Program-made: the position numbers and the translations under genes | Part shown: one piece after another, positions 21,957-29,946 of the stretch | Layout of the letters: each line of letters opens with the position of its first letter | How positions within the stretch are numbered: the stretch's first letter is position 1 | Notes under the pieces: model-generated | Told to the model about the DNA's origin: nothing | What the model saw: the letters and a program-made list of their open reading frames with translations, nothing else | Databases searched by the model: none | Source: Candidatus Mediterraneibacter avicola | GTDB taxonomy: Bacteria; Bacillota; Clostridia; Lachnospirales; Lachnospiraceae | Direction: 5' to 3' | Length of the DNA: 34,444 nucleotides | NCBI GenBank assembly: GCA_019115385.1 | Contig: DXDR01000062.1 | Coordinates: forward strand, 1 to 34,444

Positions 21957-22685
21957 TTATTTTCCGGTATGAAGCAGCTCATTTGCATTCCTGACGCGCT
22001 CATTTGTGGGTGGCTCAATCCCTGCCAGCGGATAATCGTAGCCCAGTTCTTTCCACTTGTATTCTCCAAGTGTATGATATGGGAGCACTTCCACCTTTTG
22101 TATATTTTTTAATCCTTTTATAAAATTATAAAGTTGCTTAAGATATTTATCTTCGTCATTTCTTTCAGGAACAAGCACATGGCGGATCCAGACAGGTTTG
22201 TCTATATCTGACAGATATTGTGCCATATCCAGAATATTTACATTGGTATGCCCGGTCAATATTCTGTGCTGTTCCTCATCTATATGCTTTAGATCAACGA
22301 GAAGAAGATCTGTATAATTCATCAATTCGTTAAACTTTCCGAAAAAGGGATCGTTCCTGGTAAACGGCGCACCACTTGTGTCTATCGTAGTATGGATTCC
22401 CTCTTTTTTGGCCTTTTTAAAAAGTTCAATCAGAAAATCCATCTGCATCAGCGGCTCGCCTCCGCTCACTGTGATCCCTCCCCCGTCCTTCCAGTAGGTC
22501 CGATAGCGCAGCGCCATCTGAATCAGTTCATCCACACTGCGCTTCTCTCCATCCATCATATTCCACGTATCAGGATTATGACAGAACTGACAGCGCATTG
22601 GACATCCGCTCACAAAAATCACAAAACGCACTCCTGGACCGTCCACAGAGCCAAAACTCTCAGTAGAATGAATAAAACCTTGCAT
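21957..22685 (-). CDS. pflA: Pyruvate formate-lyase activating enzyme
   Basis: PflA is the radical SAM enzyme that generates the glycyl radical of PflB. The 242 residues begin MQGFIHSTESFGSVDGPGVRFVIFVSGC and carry the CX3CX2C cluster motif (C28, C32, C35 in CPMRCQFC). The glycine-rich SAM stretch GGGITVSGGEPLMQ and LDLLLVDLKHIDEEQHRILTG-like sequences follow. A longer frame reaches 22724, but AAAGGAG stands 5 bases before the ATG at 22685. It follows pflB after 247 bases. That gap is largely filled by a palindromic element whose edge nearly touches the pflA RBS (about 6 bases), an arrangement that could affect pflA expression. Confidence 0.95.
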   Translation of the reverse strand: MQGFIHSTESFGSVDGPGVRFVIFVSGCPMRCQFCHNPDTWNMMDGEKRSVDELIQMALRYRTYWKDGGGITVSGGEPLMQMDFLIELFKKAKKEGIHTTIDTSGAPFTRNDPFFGKFNELMNYTDLLLVDLKHIDEEQHRILTGHTNVNILDMAQYLSDIDKPVWIRHVLVPERNDEDKYLKQLYNFIKGLKNIQKVEVLPYHTLGEYKWKELGYDYPLAGIEPPTNERVRNANELLHTGK

Positions 22686-22698
22686 CTTTTCTCCTTTC

Positions 22699-22927
22699 GG
22701 GGACGTAGTAAAGTTGAATTTCACTACGTCCCTAACTGAAATCAGCCCTGTCCCTTTTTTACTTTTGCCATGTCCCCTTCAGCAAAATGCACAATTTCAT
22801 TGTTAAAATACTCCGATAAACCGCTTCATAATTGTACACTTTTTATCAAGGGACACGGTGACTATCAAAAAGGGACAGGGCAAATCCTCAACGGGGACGT
22901 AGTAAAATCGAATTTTACTACGTCCCC
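22699..22927. repeat. 229-nt nested palindromic element between pflB and pflA
   Basis: At each end is a hairpin: 22699-22732 (GGGACGTAGT/ACTACGTCCC) and 22893-22927 (16-bp perfect arms GGGGACGTAGTAAAAT). Inside, GCCCTGTCCCTTTTT (22745-22759) is the exact reverse complement of 22867-22881. Both pairs share the centre 22813, and the sequence between them remains partly complementary, so the whole element is one imperfect palindrome. No ORF is credible. This is the shape of a MITE or a REP doublet. The inner arms share AAAAAGGGACAG with the repeat at 21849. Confidence 0.75.
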
Positions 22928-22932
22928 GAAAA

Positions 22933-25191
22933 TTACATTCTATCGTGGCAGGTTCTTGCGATTACGTCCATCTGCTGTTCTTTTGTCAGGTCGATGAACT
23001 TCACGGCATATCCGGATACGCGGATTGTGAAGTTTGCGTATTCTTCTTTTTCCGGATGTTCCATTGCGTCGATCAGTTTTTCTGTTCCGAATACGTTTAC
23101 ATTCAGGTGATGTGCCCCCTGATCGAAGTAACCGTCAAGCACGTGAACGAGATTGTTCTTTCTTTCGCTATCGTCATGTCCCAGTGCTCCCGGGCTGATA
23201 GTCTGCGTATTGGAAATTCCGTCAAGCGCCTGTTCATAAGGCAGTTTTGCAACGGAGTTTAGGGAAGCCAACAGTCCGTTCTTTTCTGCGCCGTAGGACG
23301 GATTCGCTCCCGGCGCCAGCGGCTCTCCTCCTTTTCTTCCGTCCGGAAGAGATCCTGTAGCCTTACCGTATACGACGTTGGAGGTAATGGTAAGGATAGA
23401 AGTTGTCGGCTCGGAATTTCTGTATGTGTGGCATTTTTTCAGCTTGCTCATGAATGTGCGGAGCAGCCATACCGCAATCTCATCTGCACGCTCGTCATCG
23501 TTTCCGTATCTCGGGAAGTCGCCCTCTACCTCATAGTCAACGGCAAGTCCGTCGTCGTCGCGGATTACTTTTACTTTCGCATATTTGATCGCACTTAAGG
23601 AGTCGACCACATGTGAGAATCCTGCGATACCGGTTGCGAACGTACGTCTCACATTTGTGTCAATAAGCGCCATCTCAGCAGCTTCATAATAATACTTGTC
23701 ATGCATGTAGTGGATCATATTCAGTGTATCTACATACAGCTTGGACAGCCACTCCATCATCTGATCGTATTTTTCCATAACTTCGTCATAGTCAAGGTAC
23801 TCAGATGTGATCGGTCTGTACAGCGGAGATACCTGCTGTTTTGTCTTCTCATCAACGCCGCCGTTGATCGCGTAGAGAAGGCATTTTGCCAGGTTTGCGC
23901 GGGCTCCGAAGAACTGGATCTCTTTTCCTGTCTCTGTTGCGGATACGCAGCAGCAGATGGAGTAGTCGTCGCCCCATACCGGACGCATTACATCGTCATT
24001 CTCGTACTGGATGGAACTTGTCTTAACAGAAATATAAGCCGCATATTTCTTGAAGTTCTCCGGCAGGTGTGAGGAGTACAGTACTGTCAGGTTCGGCTCC
24101 GGCGACGGTCCCATATTCTCCAGTGTGTGAAGGAAACGGTAATCGTTCTTCGTTACCATATGGCGTCCGTCCATTCCGATTCCTGCCATCTCCAGTGTCG
24201 CCCATACCGGGTCGCCGGAGAACAGCTCGTTGTAAGACGGAATTCTTGCAAATTTTACCATACGGAACTTCATAACCATGTGATCGATCAGTTCCTGTGC
24301 CTGCTCCTCAGTCAGAGTTCCGTTTTCCAGATCTCTCTGAATATAAATGTCAAGGAATGTGGAAACACGCCCTACGCTCATTGCCGCGCCGTTCTGCGTC
24401 TTGATCGCCGCAAGATAACCGAAGTACAGCCACTGAACTGCCTCTTTCGCATTCTTTGCCGGCTGGGAGATATCATATCCGTAGACGGAAGCCATCTCCT
24501 TCATACCCTGAAGAGCCCGGATCTGATCTGCGATCTCTTCGCGGAGACGGAAATCTGTTCCCTTCATTCCGTGTCTCTCGTACTCAACGAAATCAGACTG
24601 TTTCTTCTCGATCAGATAATCAATTCCGTAGAGAGCCACGCGGCGGTAGTCGCCGACGATACGGCCTCTTCCGTATGTATCCGGAAGTCCTGTGATAATC
24701 TTGTTGTGACGGGCTTTTTTCATTTCCGGTGTATAAATATCAAATACAGCCTGGTTGTGTGTTTTATGATATACTGTAAAGATTTCATGCAGTTTTTCAC
24801 TTGGTGTGTAACCGTATGTCGTACAAGCCTGCTCAGCCATTTTAATCCCGCCGTAAGGCATAAACGCTCTCTTAAGCGGCTTGTCCGTCTGAAGGCCCAC
24901 AACCTGCTCCAGGTCTTTCATCTCCTCATTGATGTATCCCGAGCCATATGCTGTCAGCCCTGACACCACCTCAGTCTCCATATCCAGAACGCCGCCTTTC
25001 GCGCGCTCTTCTTTCTGAAGTTTCTGCAGTTCTCCCCACAGTTTATCCGTTGCTTCTGTCGGACCCGCAAGGAAAGATTCGTCTCCGTCATACTGTGTAT
25101 AATTGTTCTGAATAAAGTCGCGAACATTGACTTCCTCTTTCCAGAGCTTTCCGTTAAAGCCTGCCCACTGGTCAAAATTTGCTTTTGCCAT
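22933..25191 (-). CDS. pflB: Formate C-acetyltransferase (pyruvate formate-lyase)
   Basis: PflB cleaves pyruvate with CoA into acetyl-CoA and formate, a core step of anaerobic mixed-acid fermentation. The 752-residue protein is full length. The catalytic cysteines lie in [23 protein letters not shown] (C413-C415). The glycyl-radical motif RVSGYAVKF near the C-terminus has the radical glycine at about residue 727. GGAGGAGG precedes the ATG at 25191. It has a strong promoter at 25273-25301 and is followed by the activase gene pflA, so the pair is complete. The stop codon lies only 5 bases from the edge of the palindromic element at 22699-22927. Confidence 0.97.
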   Translation of the reverse strand: MAKANFDQWAGFNGKLWKEEVNVRDFIQNNYTQYDGDESFLAGPTEATDKLWGELQKLQKEERAKGGVLDMETEVVSGLTAYGSGYINEEMKDLEQVVGLQTDKPLKRAFMPYGGIKMAEQACTTYGYTPSEKLHEIFTVYHKTHNQAVFDIYTPEMKKARHNKIITGLPDTYGRGRIVGDYRRVALYGIDYLIEKKQSDFVEYERHGMKGTDFRLREEIADQIRALQGMKEMASVYGYDISQPAKNAKEAVQWLYFGYLAAIKTQNGAAMSVGRVSTFLDIYIQRDLENGTLTEEQAQELIDHMVMKFRMVKFARIPSYNELFSGDPVWATLEMAGIGMDGRHMVTKNDYRFLHTLENMGPSPEPNLTVLYSSHLPENFKKYAAYISVKTSSIQYENDDVMRPVWGDDYSICCCVSATETGKEIQFFGARANLAKCLLYAINGGVDEKTKQQVSPLYRPITSEYLDYDEVMEKYDQMMEWLSKLYVDTLNMIHYMHDKYYYEAAEMALIDTNVRRTFATGIAGFSHVVDSLSAIKYAKVKVIRDDDGLAVDYEVEGDFPRYGNDDERADEIAVWLLRTFMSKLKKCHTYRNSEPTTSILTITSNVVYGKATGSLPDGRKGGEPLAPGANPSYGAEKNGLLASLNSVAKLPYEQALDGISNTQTISPGALGHDDSERKNNLVHVLDGYFDQGAHHLNVNVFGTEKLIDAMEHPEKEEYANFTIRVSGYAVKFIDLTKEQQMDVIARTCHDRM

Positions 25192-25272
25192 TTCTTGAAA
25201 ACCTCCTCCGTGAAATCTTTTTACTATTTAAAATGAATCGGTGCCGGATTACTCCTCCACCTGTCATGCGCT

Positions 25273-25301
25273 AGTATAACATCCCGTTAAAAAAATGACA
25301 A
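25273..25301 (-). promoter_or_regulatory. Promoter of pflB
   Basis: Read leftward: TTGTCA (25301-25296), a 17-base spacer and TATACT (25278-25273), each 5 of 6 to consensus. The start codon is 82 bases downstream of the -10 box. Confidence 0.8.
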
Positions 25302-25311
25302 GGTTTATTCC

Positions 25312-25324
25312 GATAATCATTCTC
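25312..25324. promoter_or_regulatory. Fur-box-like sequence upstream of the pflB promoter
   Basis: Leftward GAGAATGATTATC matches 11 of 13 bases of the core GATAATGATAATC. It lies about 11 bases upstream of the -35 box. AT-rich clostridial DNA gives such matches by chance, so this is weak. Confidence 0.3.
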
Positions 25325-25609
25325 AAAAACTGGCTTGTTTCTAATTTTATACAATATACATGGCCTTAAAACATTTCTGTCCACATATCTTGTAGCCCTC
25401 GTCCGCCTTTTCTTTCAATACATACTCTCTTCCAGCTGCTCTTTCTGCATAAACCTGCATAGACCAAAGCAGCTCTGCAGTCTCTCCTAATCGCGCTACA
25501 CCAGTACAGCTTTCTCCAAATAACCGAACCGGCCGCGCAGAAAAATCCCGGCGGGAAAACATGCTTTCTGCCCTTCCTCGCCGGGGAGATCATCCTGTTA
25601 TGTAGAAAT
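25325..25609. other. Intergenic stretch between xdh operon and pflB promoter
   Basis: A 71-codon frame (25347-25562, leftward) and a longer overlapping one show no recognisable domain and no good RBS, so I do not call a gene here. The only supported element is the terminator at 25541-25586. Confidence 0.5.
25541..25586 (-). terminator. Terminator of the molybdenum hydroxylase operon
   Basis: CCCGGCG (25547-25553) pairs with CGCCGGG (25579-25585), extended inward by GGAA/TTCC past a bulge. Read leftward it is followed by ATTTTTCTG. It lies 24 bases after the stop of the Mo subunit gene. Confidence 0.65.
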
Positions 25610-27919
25610 TTATTTGTCCTTTTTTTCCTGTATGCCCCAGTATACTTTTTCCGCTGAGATCGGCAGTTCCCGTACAATAACGCCCACAGCATTCTGGACT
25701 GCATTTGAGATAGCCGGCGCCGGAGTATTAATTACTATTTCTCCAATGGACTTTGCCCCAAAAGGTCCGGTAGGTTCATAACTGCTCTCGAACTCCACGC
25801 GGATTTTTCCCACGTCAAGTCTGCTGGGAATCTTGTACTGCATAAAAGAATTACTGTAATTTTTACCTTTTTCATTGTAGACAATGTCTTCAAACAGAGC
25901 CATGCCTATTCCCTGGGCGATACCGCCTTCCACCTGAACGCGGGCCAGAGCCGGGTTGACCACAGTGCCACAGTCTACCACTGCCACATAGTCCACCATC
26001 TCCACCGTGCCGGTCTCCCTGTCGATCTCCACTTCGGCAATGCCCGCCATAAACGGCGGCGGTGAAGTGGGGGAGGAAAAGGCCTCGCTGGCCGAAAGCG
26101 CCTCATTACTAAAGCACATAACCTTATTTCCAATCTCTTTTCTGGAGATGGACTCGCCAGTTTTTAGATTTGTTACATTCTGTCCGTCAAACTGAACATC
26201 CTCCACAGAGCAGCCCAGATATCCGGCTCCCGTAGCACATATCTTCTCCCGCAGAGCCTCGCAGGTCTTTACTACCGCCATACCGGTCACGTATGTTGTA
26301 CTTGACGCGTACGAGCCGGTATCATAGGGAGAAATATCGGTATCAACTCCGTGGACCACGATCTCATCCATGCTGCATTCCAGGCATTCCGCCGCCATCT
26401 GAGACAGGATCGTATCACATCCGGTTCCCATATCTGTCGCGCCCACCATCAGGCTGTAAAAGCCGTCGTCATTCATCTTAATGGCAACCGCCCCGGTATC
26501 CACATGGGAAATCCCCGAGCCCTGCATGGCCAGCGCGACTCCCACGCCTCTTACCTTCCCGTTTCCGCACTCGTAAAACGGATATTTTTTGTCCCATCCG
26601 ATCATTTCCTTGGCCCGTGCAAGGCAGCGGTCAAGAGCGCAGCTGTCTGTTCTCTCATTGTAATACGCAGGCATCACCTGGCCCTCCCGGACAAGATTTT
26701 TCTCCCGCAGGACAGTCGGATCCATGCCCAGCTTCTGAGCCAGTTCATTTACCACAGACTCTACCGCAAAGATTCCCTGAGTAGCCCCGTATCCGCGGTA
26801 GGCTCCCGAGGACATCACATTGGTATACACAACGTCATATGTAAATCGGAACGCTTCTGTCTGTCCGTAGAGAGGAATCGATTTGTGCCCGGACAATCCT
26901 ACCGTAGTCGGACCGTGTTCGCCGAAGGCTCCTGTATTTGACAGAGTATACAGGTCGATCCCCCTGATCCTTCCATCTTTATCCGCGCCTACCCGGACAT
27001 GCAGTTCCATCTCATGACGCGGAGAAGACGCGATCAGGGATTCTTCCCTGGTAAATATAATCTTGGCCGGCCGGCCCGTCTTCCAGGTCACAAGCGCCGG
27101 ATAAATCTCTGATACCGAAGTCTGCTTTGCGCCGAACCCTCCCCCGATACGGGGCTTGATCACCCTCACTTTATATTTGGGAATATCAAGAGCATTTGCC
27201 AGAATTCTTCTCACATGGAAAGGAACCTGGGTGGATGAAACCACGTTCAGCCTGCCGTACGCGTCCAGATATGTATAGGTTCGGAATGTCTCCATCATAG
27301 CCTGCTGATTGGCTTTTGTGTGATACACCCGGTCCACCACATGATCGCAGGAGGCAAGCACTGCCTCGATATCTCCTGCGCCGCATTCGTCGTGAGCACA
27401 GAGGTTTCGCTTATTATCCGCCCCTACCTGGCAGAGGCTCCTCCAGTTATCCTCTGGATGAACCAGGATCGGATTGTCCTTTGCCTTCCTGAAATCCAGC
27501 ACAGGCTCCAGTTCTTCATAGCGTATACGCACCAGTTTCACAGCTTTTCTGACAGCCTCCTCGGAAACGCCGGCCACGATCGCAGCCGCGTCTCCCACAA
27601 ACCGCATCCTCTGATCCAGGATCAGCCTGTCATAGGGGCTTGGCTCAGGATATGTCTGCCCCGCCAGAGTGAAACGCTTGTCCGGACAGTCTTTATAAGT
27701 AAGAACGCACACGATTCCCGGAACCGCCTCCGCCCTGGATGTATCTATCTCCTGGATCAGAGCATGTGCATAGGGGCTTCTCACAATCTTTACGATCAGA
27801 CAGTCTGACGGCGCAAGGTCGTTGGTATAAACCCCTTTTCCCGTCACCAGAGACCCTGAGTCCACTTTTGGAACCGGCTGGTTTACATAACTCAGGTCAG
27901 AAATATTTTCTCTGTTCAT
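25610..27919 (-). CDS. xdhA: Molybdenum-binding subunit of a xanthine-dehydrogenase-family hydroxylase
   Basis: The 769 residues carry the large Moco-binding subunit features: VTGKGVYTNDL near the start, GGGFGAKQ, SGAYRGYGATQG, and GAKSIGEI near the C-terminus with the catalytic glutamate. These enzymes hydroxylate purines or other N-heterocycles using water. Which substrate applies cannot be decided here; xanthine is the default, and selenium-dependent purine hydroxylases are an alternative. A longer frame exists, but the ATG at 27919 overlaps the stop of the 2Fe-2S gene (ATGA), which decides the start. It is the last gene of FAD-FeS-Mo. Together with the Moco operon at 9814-12454 it suggests molybdenum use. 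Confidence 0.92.
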   Translation of the reverse strand: MNRENISDLSYVNQPVPKVDSGSLVTGKGVYTNDLAPSDCLIVKIVRSPYAHALIQEIDTSRAEAVPGIVCVLTYKDCPDKRFTLAGQTYPEPSPYDRLILDQRMRFVGDAAAIVAGVSEEAVRKAVKLVRIRYEELEPVLDFRKAKDNPILVHPEDNWRSLCQVGADNKRNLCAHDECGAGDIEAVLASCDHVVDRVYHTKANQQAMMETFRTYTYLDAYGRLNVVSSTQVPFHVRRILANALDIPKYKVRVIKPRIGGGFGAKQTSVSEIYPALVTWKTGRPAKIIFTREESLIASSPRHEMELHVRVGADKDGRIRGIDLYTLSNTGAFGEHGPTTVGLSGHKSIPLYGQTEAFRFTYDVVYTNVMSSGAYRGYGATQGIFAVESVVNELAQKLGMDPTVLREKNLVREGQVMPAYYNERTDSCALDRCLARAKEMIGWDKKYPFYECGNGKVRGVGVALAMQGSGISHVDTGAVAIKMNDDGFYSLMVGATDMGTGCDTILSQMAAECLECSMDEIVVHGVDTDISPYDTGSYASSTTYVTGMAVVKTCEALREKICATGAGYLGCSVEDVQFDGQNVTNLKTGESISRKEIGNKVMCFSNEALSASEAFSSPTSPPPFMAGIAEVEIDRETGTVEMVDYVAVVDCGTVVNPALARVQVEGGIAQGIGMALFEDIVYNEKGKNYSNSFMQYKIPSRLDVGKIRVEFESSYEPTGPFGAKSIGEIVINTPAPAISNAVQNAVGVIVRELPISAEKVYWGIQEKKDK

Positions 27920-28419
27920 CCTACCCGCACCCCCTTTTTCTCCGACAGGTATTTCTGTATGGCGCGCATCTGCCCCATATATCCGGTACAACGGCACAGA
28001 TTTCCCGCCAGATACTCTTTGATCTCCTCCACATCCGGAACCGCGTCCTCTGTTCTCCCGGAAGTTTCCGCCCTCTGTTCAAATTCTTTCATCATGGCAA
28101 GAACATTCATAATAAATCCCGGGGAACAAAAGCCGCACTGTTCAGCTCCTTCATTTGCGAGGAAATGCCCGAATTCTTCCGCCTCTTTCTCCACACCTTC
28201 CAGAGTCGTCACTTCGTGACCATCCACGCTGGCCGCCAGTACAGAGCATGACAGGCGGGATTTCCCGTCGATCCATACCGTACAGAGTCCACAGTTGGTT
28301 GTCTCGCATCCGCATTTTACACTCTTGCATCCCAGATCCCGAAGCACATTGAGTAAAACCGCATCCGGCGCAGCCTCCACGACAGTTTCTTTCTGATTTA
28401 AGATAAACCGTACTTCCAT
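27916..28419 (-). CDS. xdhC: 2Fe-2S subunit of the molybdenum hydroxylase
   Basis: The 167-residue protein has two 2Fe-2S domains. The plant-ferredoxin type is N-terminal, with C38, C43, C46 and C58 (GCETTNCGLC ... SC). The alpha-helical domain has C95/C98 (QCGFCSPG) and C142/C144 (LCRCTGY). It passes electrons between the Moco and FAD sites. A 14-residue acidic stretch (RAETSGRTEDAVPD, about 116-130) before the last cysteine pair is somewhat longer than usual. It starts directly after the FAD subunit gene stop and overlaps the Mo subunit gene by four bases. Confidence 0.94.
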   Translation of the reverse strand: MEVRFILNQKETVVEAAPDAVLLNVLRDLGCKSVKCGCETTNCGLCTVWIDGKSRLSCSVLAASVDGHEVTTLEGVEKEAEEFGHFLANEGAEQCGFCSPGFIMNVLAMMKEFEQRAETSGRTEDAVPDVEEIKEYLAGNLCRCTGYMGQMRAIQKYLSEKKGVRVG

Positions 28420-29223
28420 TTACATTTCCTCCGTCAAAATAGAGCTTATAGACCTGCCGAGCAGCACTTCCGCAAGATGCTGTCTGTACTGCGCGCTCCC
28501 CCGCATATTTGTCCCATAATCAAATTCCGCAGCGATCTCTTTTGCATAGCCCGCGATTGCCTCCTTCGTCTCGTCCGGCCTGAGCTGCCACTTTCTCTCG
28601 GTCAGCGCCGCTTTCATGGGCCTTGCCCCGACAGAAAAATACCAGGACTCTTCTCCGTGTACGATCCCTGTCACCACCGCACAGGCGATCACCGGAAAGT
28701 CCGTCTGCGTCTGGCGGATAGAAGAATATCGGAATTTCCTCTTTCCTTTGCGGATAATGATGGAAACAAGAATATCCCGGTCCGGTTTGCGGTTTACAAA
28801 CTCTGACAGTCGGATGATCCCCCCGTCATACAGCTCCACAAAAGTATCCAGGGCAAGAAAGGCCGTCAGCACATCTGAGAATCCGAACCTTCCGTAAATA
28901 CTGCCGCCCACGGTGGCCTGGTTGCGAAACTGTACCCCGACAATGTGGCGCACAGCCTCCCTGATCCCGTCTCCATATTCCTCCCGGAGCCTTTCACACT
29001 GCTCCAGCTGCCGGAGCGTACACATAGCTCCGATCTTAAATACCTTGTCCGTCTCTTCGATTTGATCCAGTCCCAGACCGGACAGATCGATCACCGTCTT
29101 TACCTTTGCGCTGCTCAGCCGCATCCACATCATTCCGCCCATCACGCGGCTGCTGCGGGCCTGATTCAGCTCATACGCCTCCTCCAGCGTCTTCGCTTTT
29201 ACATAATTACTGATCGTCAGCAC
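28420..29223 (-). CDS. xdhB: FAD-binding subunit of the molybdenum hydroxylase
   Basis: The 267-residue protein has the molybdopterin-dehydrogenase FAD fold: VKAKTLEEAYELNQ at the N-terminus, GGMMWMRL (pyrophosphate loop), IGAMCTLRQLEQC, VGVQFRNQATVGGSIYGRFGFSDV (second FAD loop), and a C-terminal part with FSVGARPMKAAL. The open frame continues far upstream, but the start is taken as GTG at 29223, because AAAGGAG lies 7 bases before it and the homologous domain begins there. It is the first gene of the operon. A promoter at 29483-29511 would give a leader of about 250 bases. Confidence 0.88.
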   Translation of the reverse strand: MLTISNYVKAKTLEEAYELNQARSSRVMGGMMWMRLSSAKVKTVIDLSGLGLDQIEETDKVFKIGAMCTLRQLEQCERLREEYGDGIREAVRHIVGVQFRNQATVGGSIYGRFGFSDVLTAFLALDTFVELYDGGIIRLSEFVNRKPDRDILVSIIIRKGKRKFRYSSIRQTQTDFPVIACAVVTGIVHGEESWYFSVGARPMKAALTERKWQLRPDETKEAIAGYAKEIAAEFDYGTNMRGSAQYRQHLAEVLLGRSISSILTEEM

Positions 29224-29482
29224 GACAGTTCTCCTTTCCCGATACGCCACCTGCCTGATATACCGCAATTCGCACTTAATGTCTGCCGGGATATCCGACG
29301 GATACCATACCAGCTGTATTTTCTCTCTTCCCATTGTAAAACCGGGCGCATGAAAGTGCAATTACATTTTCTCTCATTCGGCCATTTTACATAACAGTTC
29401 AGCCGCTCCATTCATAAAAGCGCACTTAGTGCTTATCACGGCCGTCACTGTTTTACTCATTCGTTTCTGAAAAGCGACAACA
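29224..29482. other. Long 5' leader of the molybdenum hydroxylase operon
   Basis: About 250 bases without a convincing gene. It holds the perfect palindrome GCACTTAGTGC (29422-29432), extended by AAG(C)/CTT on the flanks. I see no match to a known Moco or purine riboswitch. The palindrome lies about 50 bases downstream of the predicted start. Confidence 0.4.
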
Positions 29483-29511
29483 ATTTTATCACAGCACATA
29501 AAATATAGCAA
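29483..29511 (-). promoter_or_regulatory. Candidate promoter of the molybdenum hydroxylase operon
   Basis: Read leftward: TTGCTA (29511-29506), a 17-base spacer, TAAAAT (29488-29483). Confidence 0.55.
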
Positions 29512-29597
29512 ACAAAAAAATAAGATGGCGGGCAGCGGTCAGGTGTGAACGGTAATGGCCCTCCGTTCCCGTGCTATCGGAACATGCCTGAAACCAG

Positions 29598-29626
29598 TTG
29601 ACATCCCCCGGCGCCAATGGTATCAT
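29598..29626 (+). promoter_or_regulatory. Promoter of the lysine riboswitch-dapA unit
   Basis: TTGACA (29598-29603), a 17-base spacer and TATCAT (29621-29626). The predicted start lies about 10 bases before the lysine riboswitch. Confidence 0.8.
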
Positions 29627-29642
29627 TTCTTTATATAGAAAC

Positions 29643-29819
29643 GTAGATAGAGGTTGCATTTTTTATGAGTAAGGTGAAGGATGTATCAGGGACAGAGGAA
29701 TTCATCTGAAAGGGGAAAATGCCGAAAGGGTAAGGATCCTGAGGTCTTATTCTTGGGCATGGCGTGAAAAACGTCATGACTGTCATCGCAGGATGGAGAG
29801 CTATCTGAATATATACAGC
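29643..29819 (+). ncRNA. Lysine riboswitch (L box)
   Basis: The conserved blocks appear in order: AGAGGTTGC (29649-29657), GAGTAAGGTGAAGGAT, CATCTGAAAGGGGAAAATGC and CCGAAAGGG, then TTGGGCATGGCG, CTGTCATCGCAGGATGGAGAG. The ends AGATAG (29645-29650) and CTATCT (29811-29816) form the P1 stem. Lysine riboswitches lower expression of lysine synthesis or transport genes when lysine is abundant. The following gene is dapA, which fits, and a terminator at 29842-29869 supplies the off state. Confidence 0.9.
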
Positions 29820-29841
29820 TTCACAGAGAGAGGTATATCAG

Positions 29842-29869
29842 AGACGGCGCATCTTGCCGTTTCTTTTAT
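29842..29869 (+). terminator. Terminator of the lysine riboswitch
   Basis: ACGGC (29844-29848) pairs with GCCGT (29856-29860) across a 7-base loop, with two weaker flanking pairs, followed by TTCTTTTATT. It lies between the aptamer and the dapA RBS, as required for transcriptional control. Confidence 0.75.
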
Positions 29870-29946
29870 TGTTCACCATAAGTGTACCCGGGGACATCAG
29901 CCCAAAGCAGATCCCGGAGCGCTCACCATTTAAGGAGGAGAAAAGA

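Noticed and set aside
22770-22997. Rightward 75-codon frame across the pflB-pflA gap
   Set aside because: It runs through the palindromic repeat and into antisense pflB, with no RBS or similarity.
25347-25704. Two overlapping leftward frames of 71 and 112 codons between xdh and pflB
   Set aside because: No recognisable domain and no good RBS. One overlaps the end of the Mo subunit gene, and a terminator hairpin lies inside.
29224-29361. In-frame N-terminal extension of the FAD subunit (start near 29361)
   Set aside because: The extension has no family similarity, whereas a GTG at 29223 has AAAGGAG at the right distance and begins the conserved domain.
29854-29946. 31-codon N-terminal extension of dapA
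   Set aside because: It begins inside the riboswitch terminator; the strong RBS is directly before the ATG at 29947, where DapA similarity starts.
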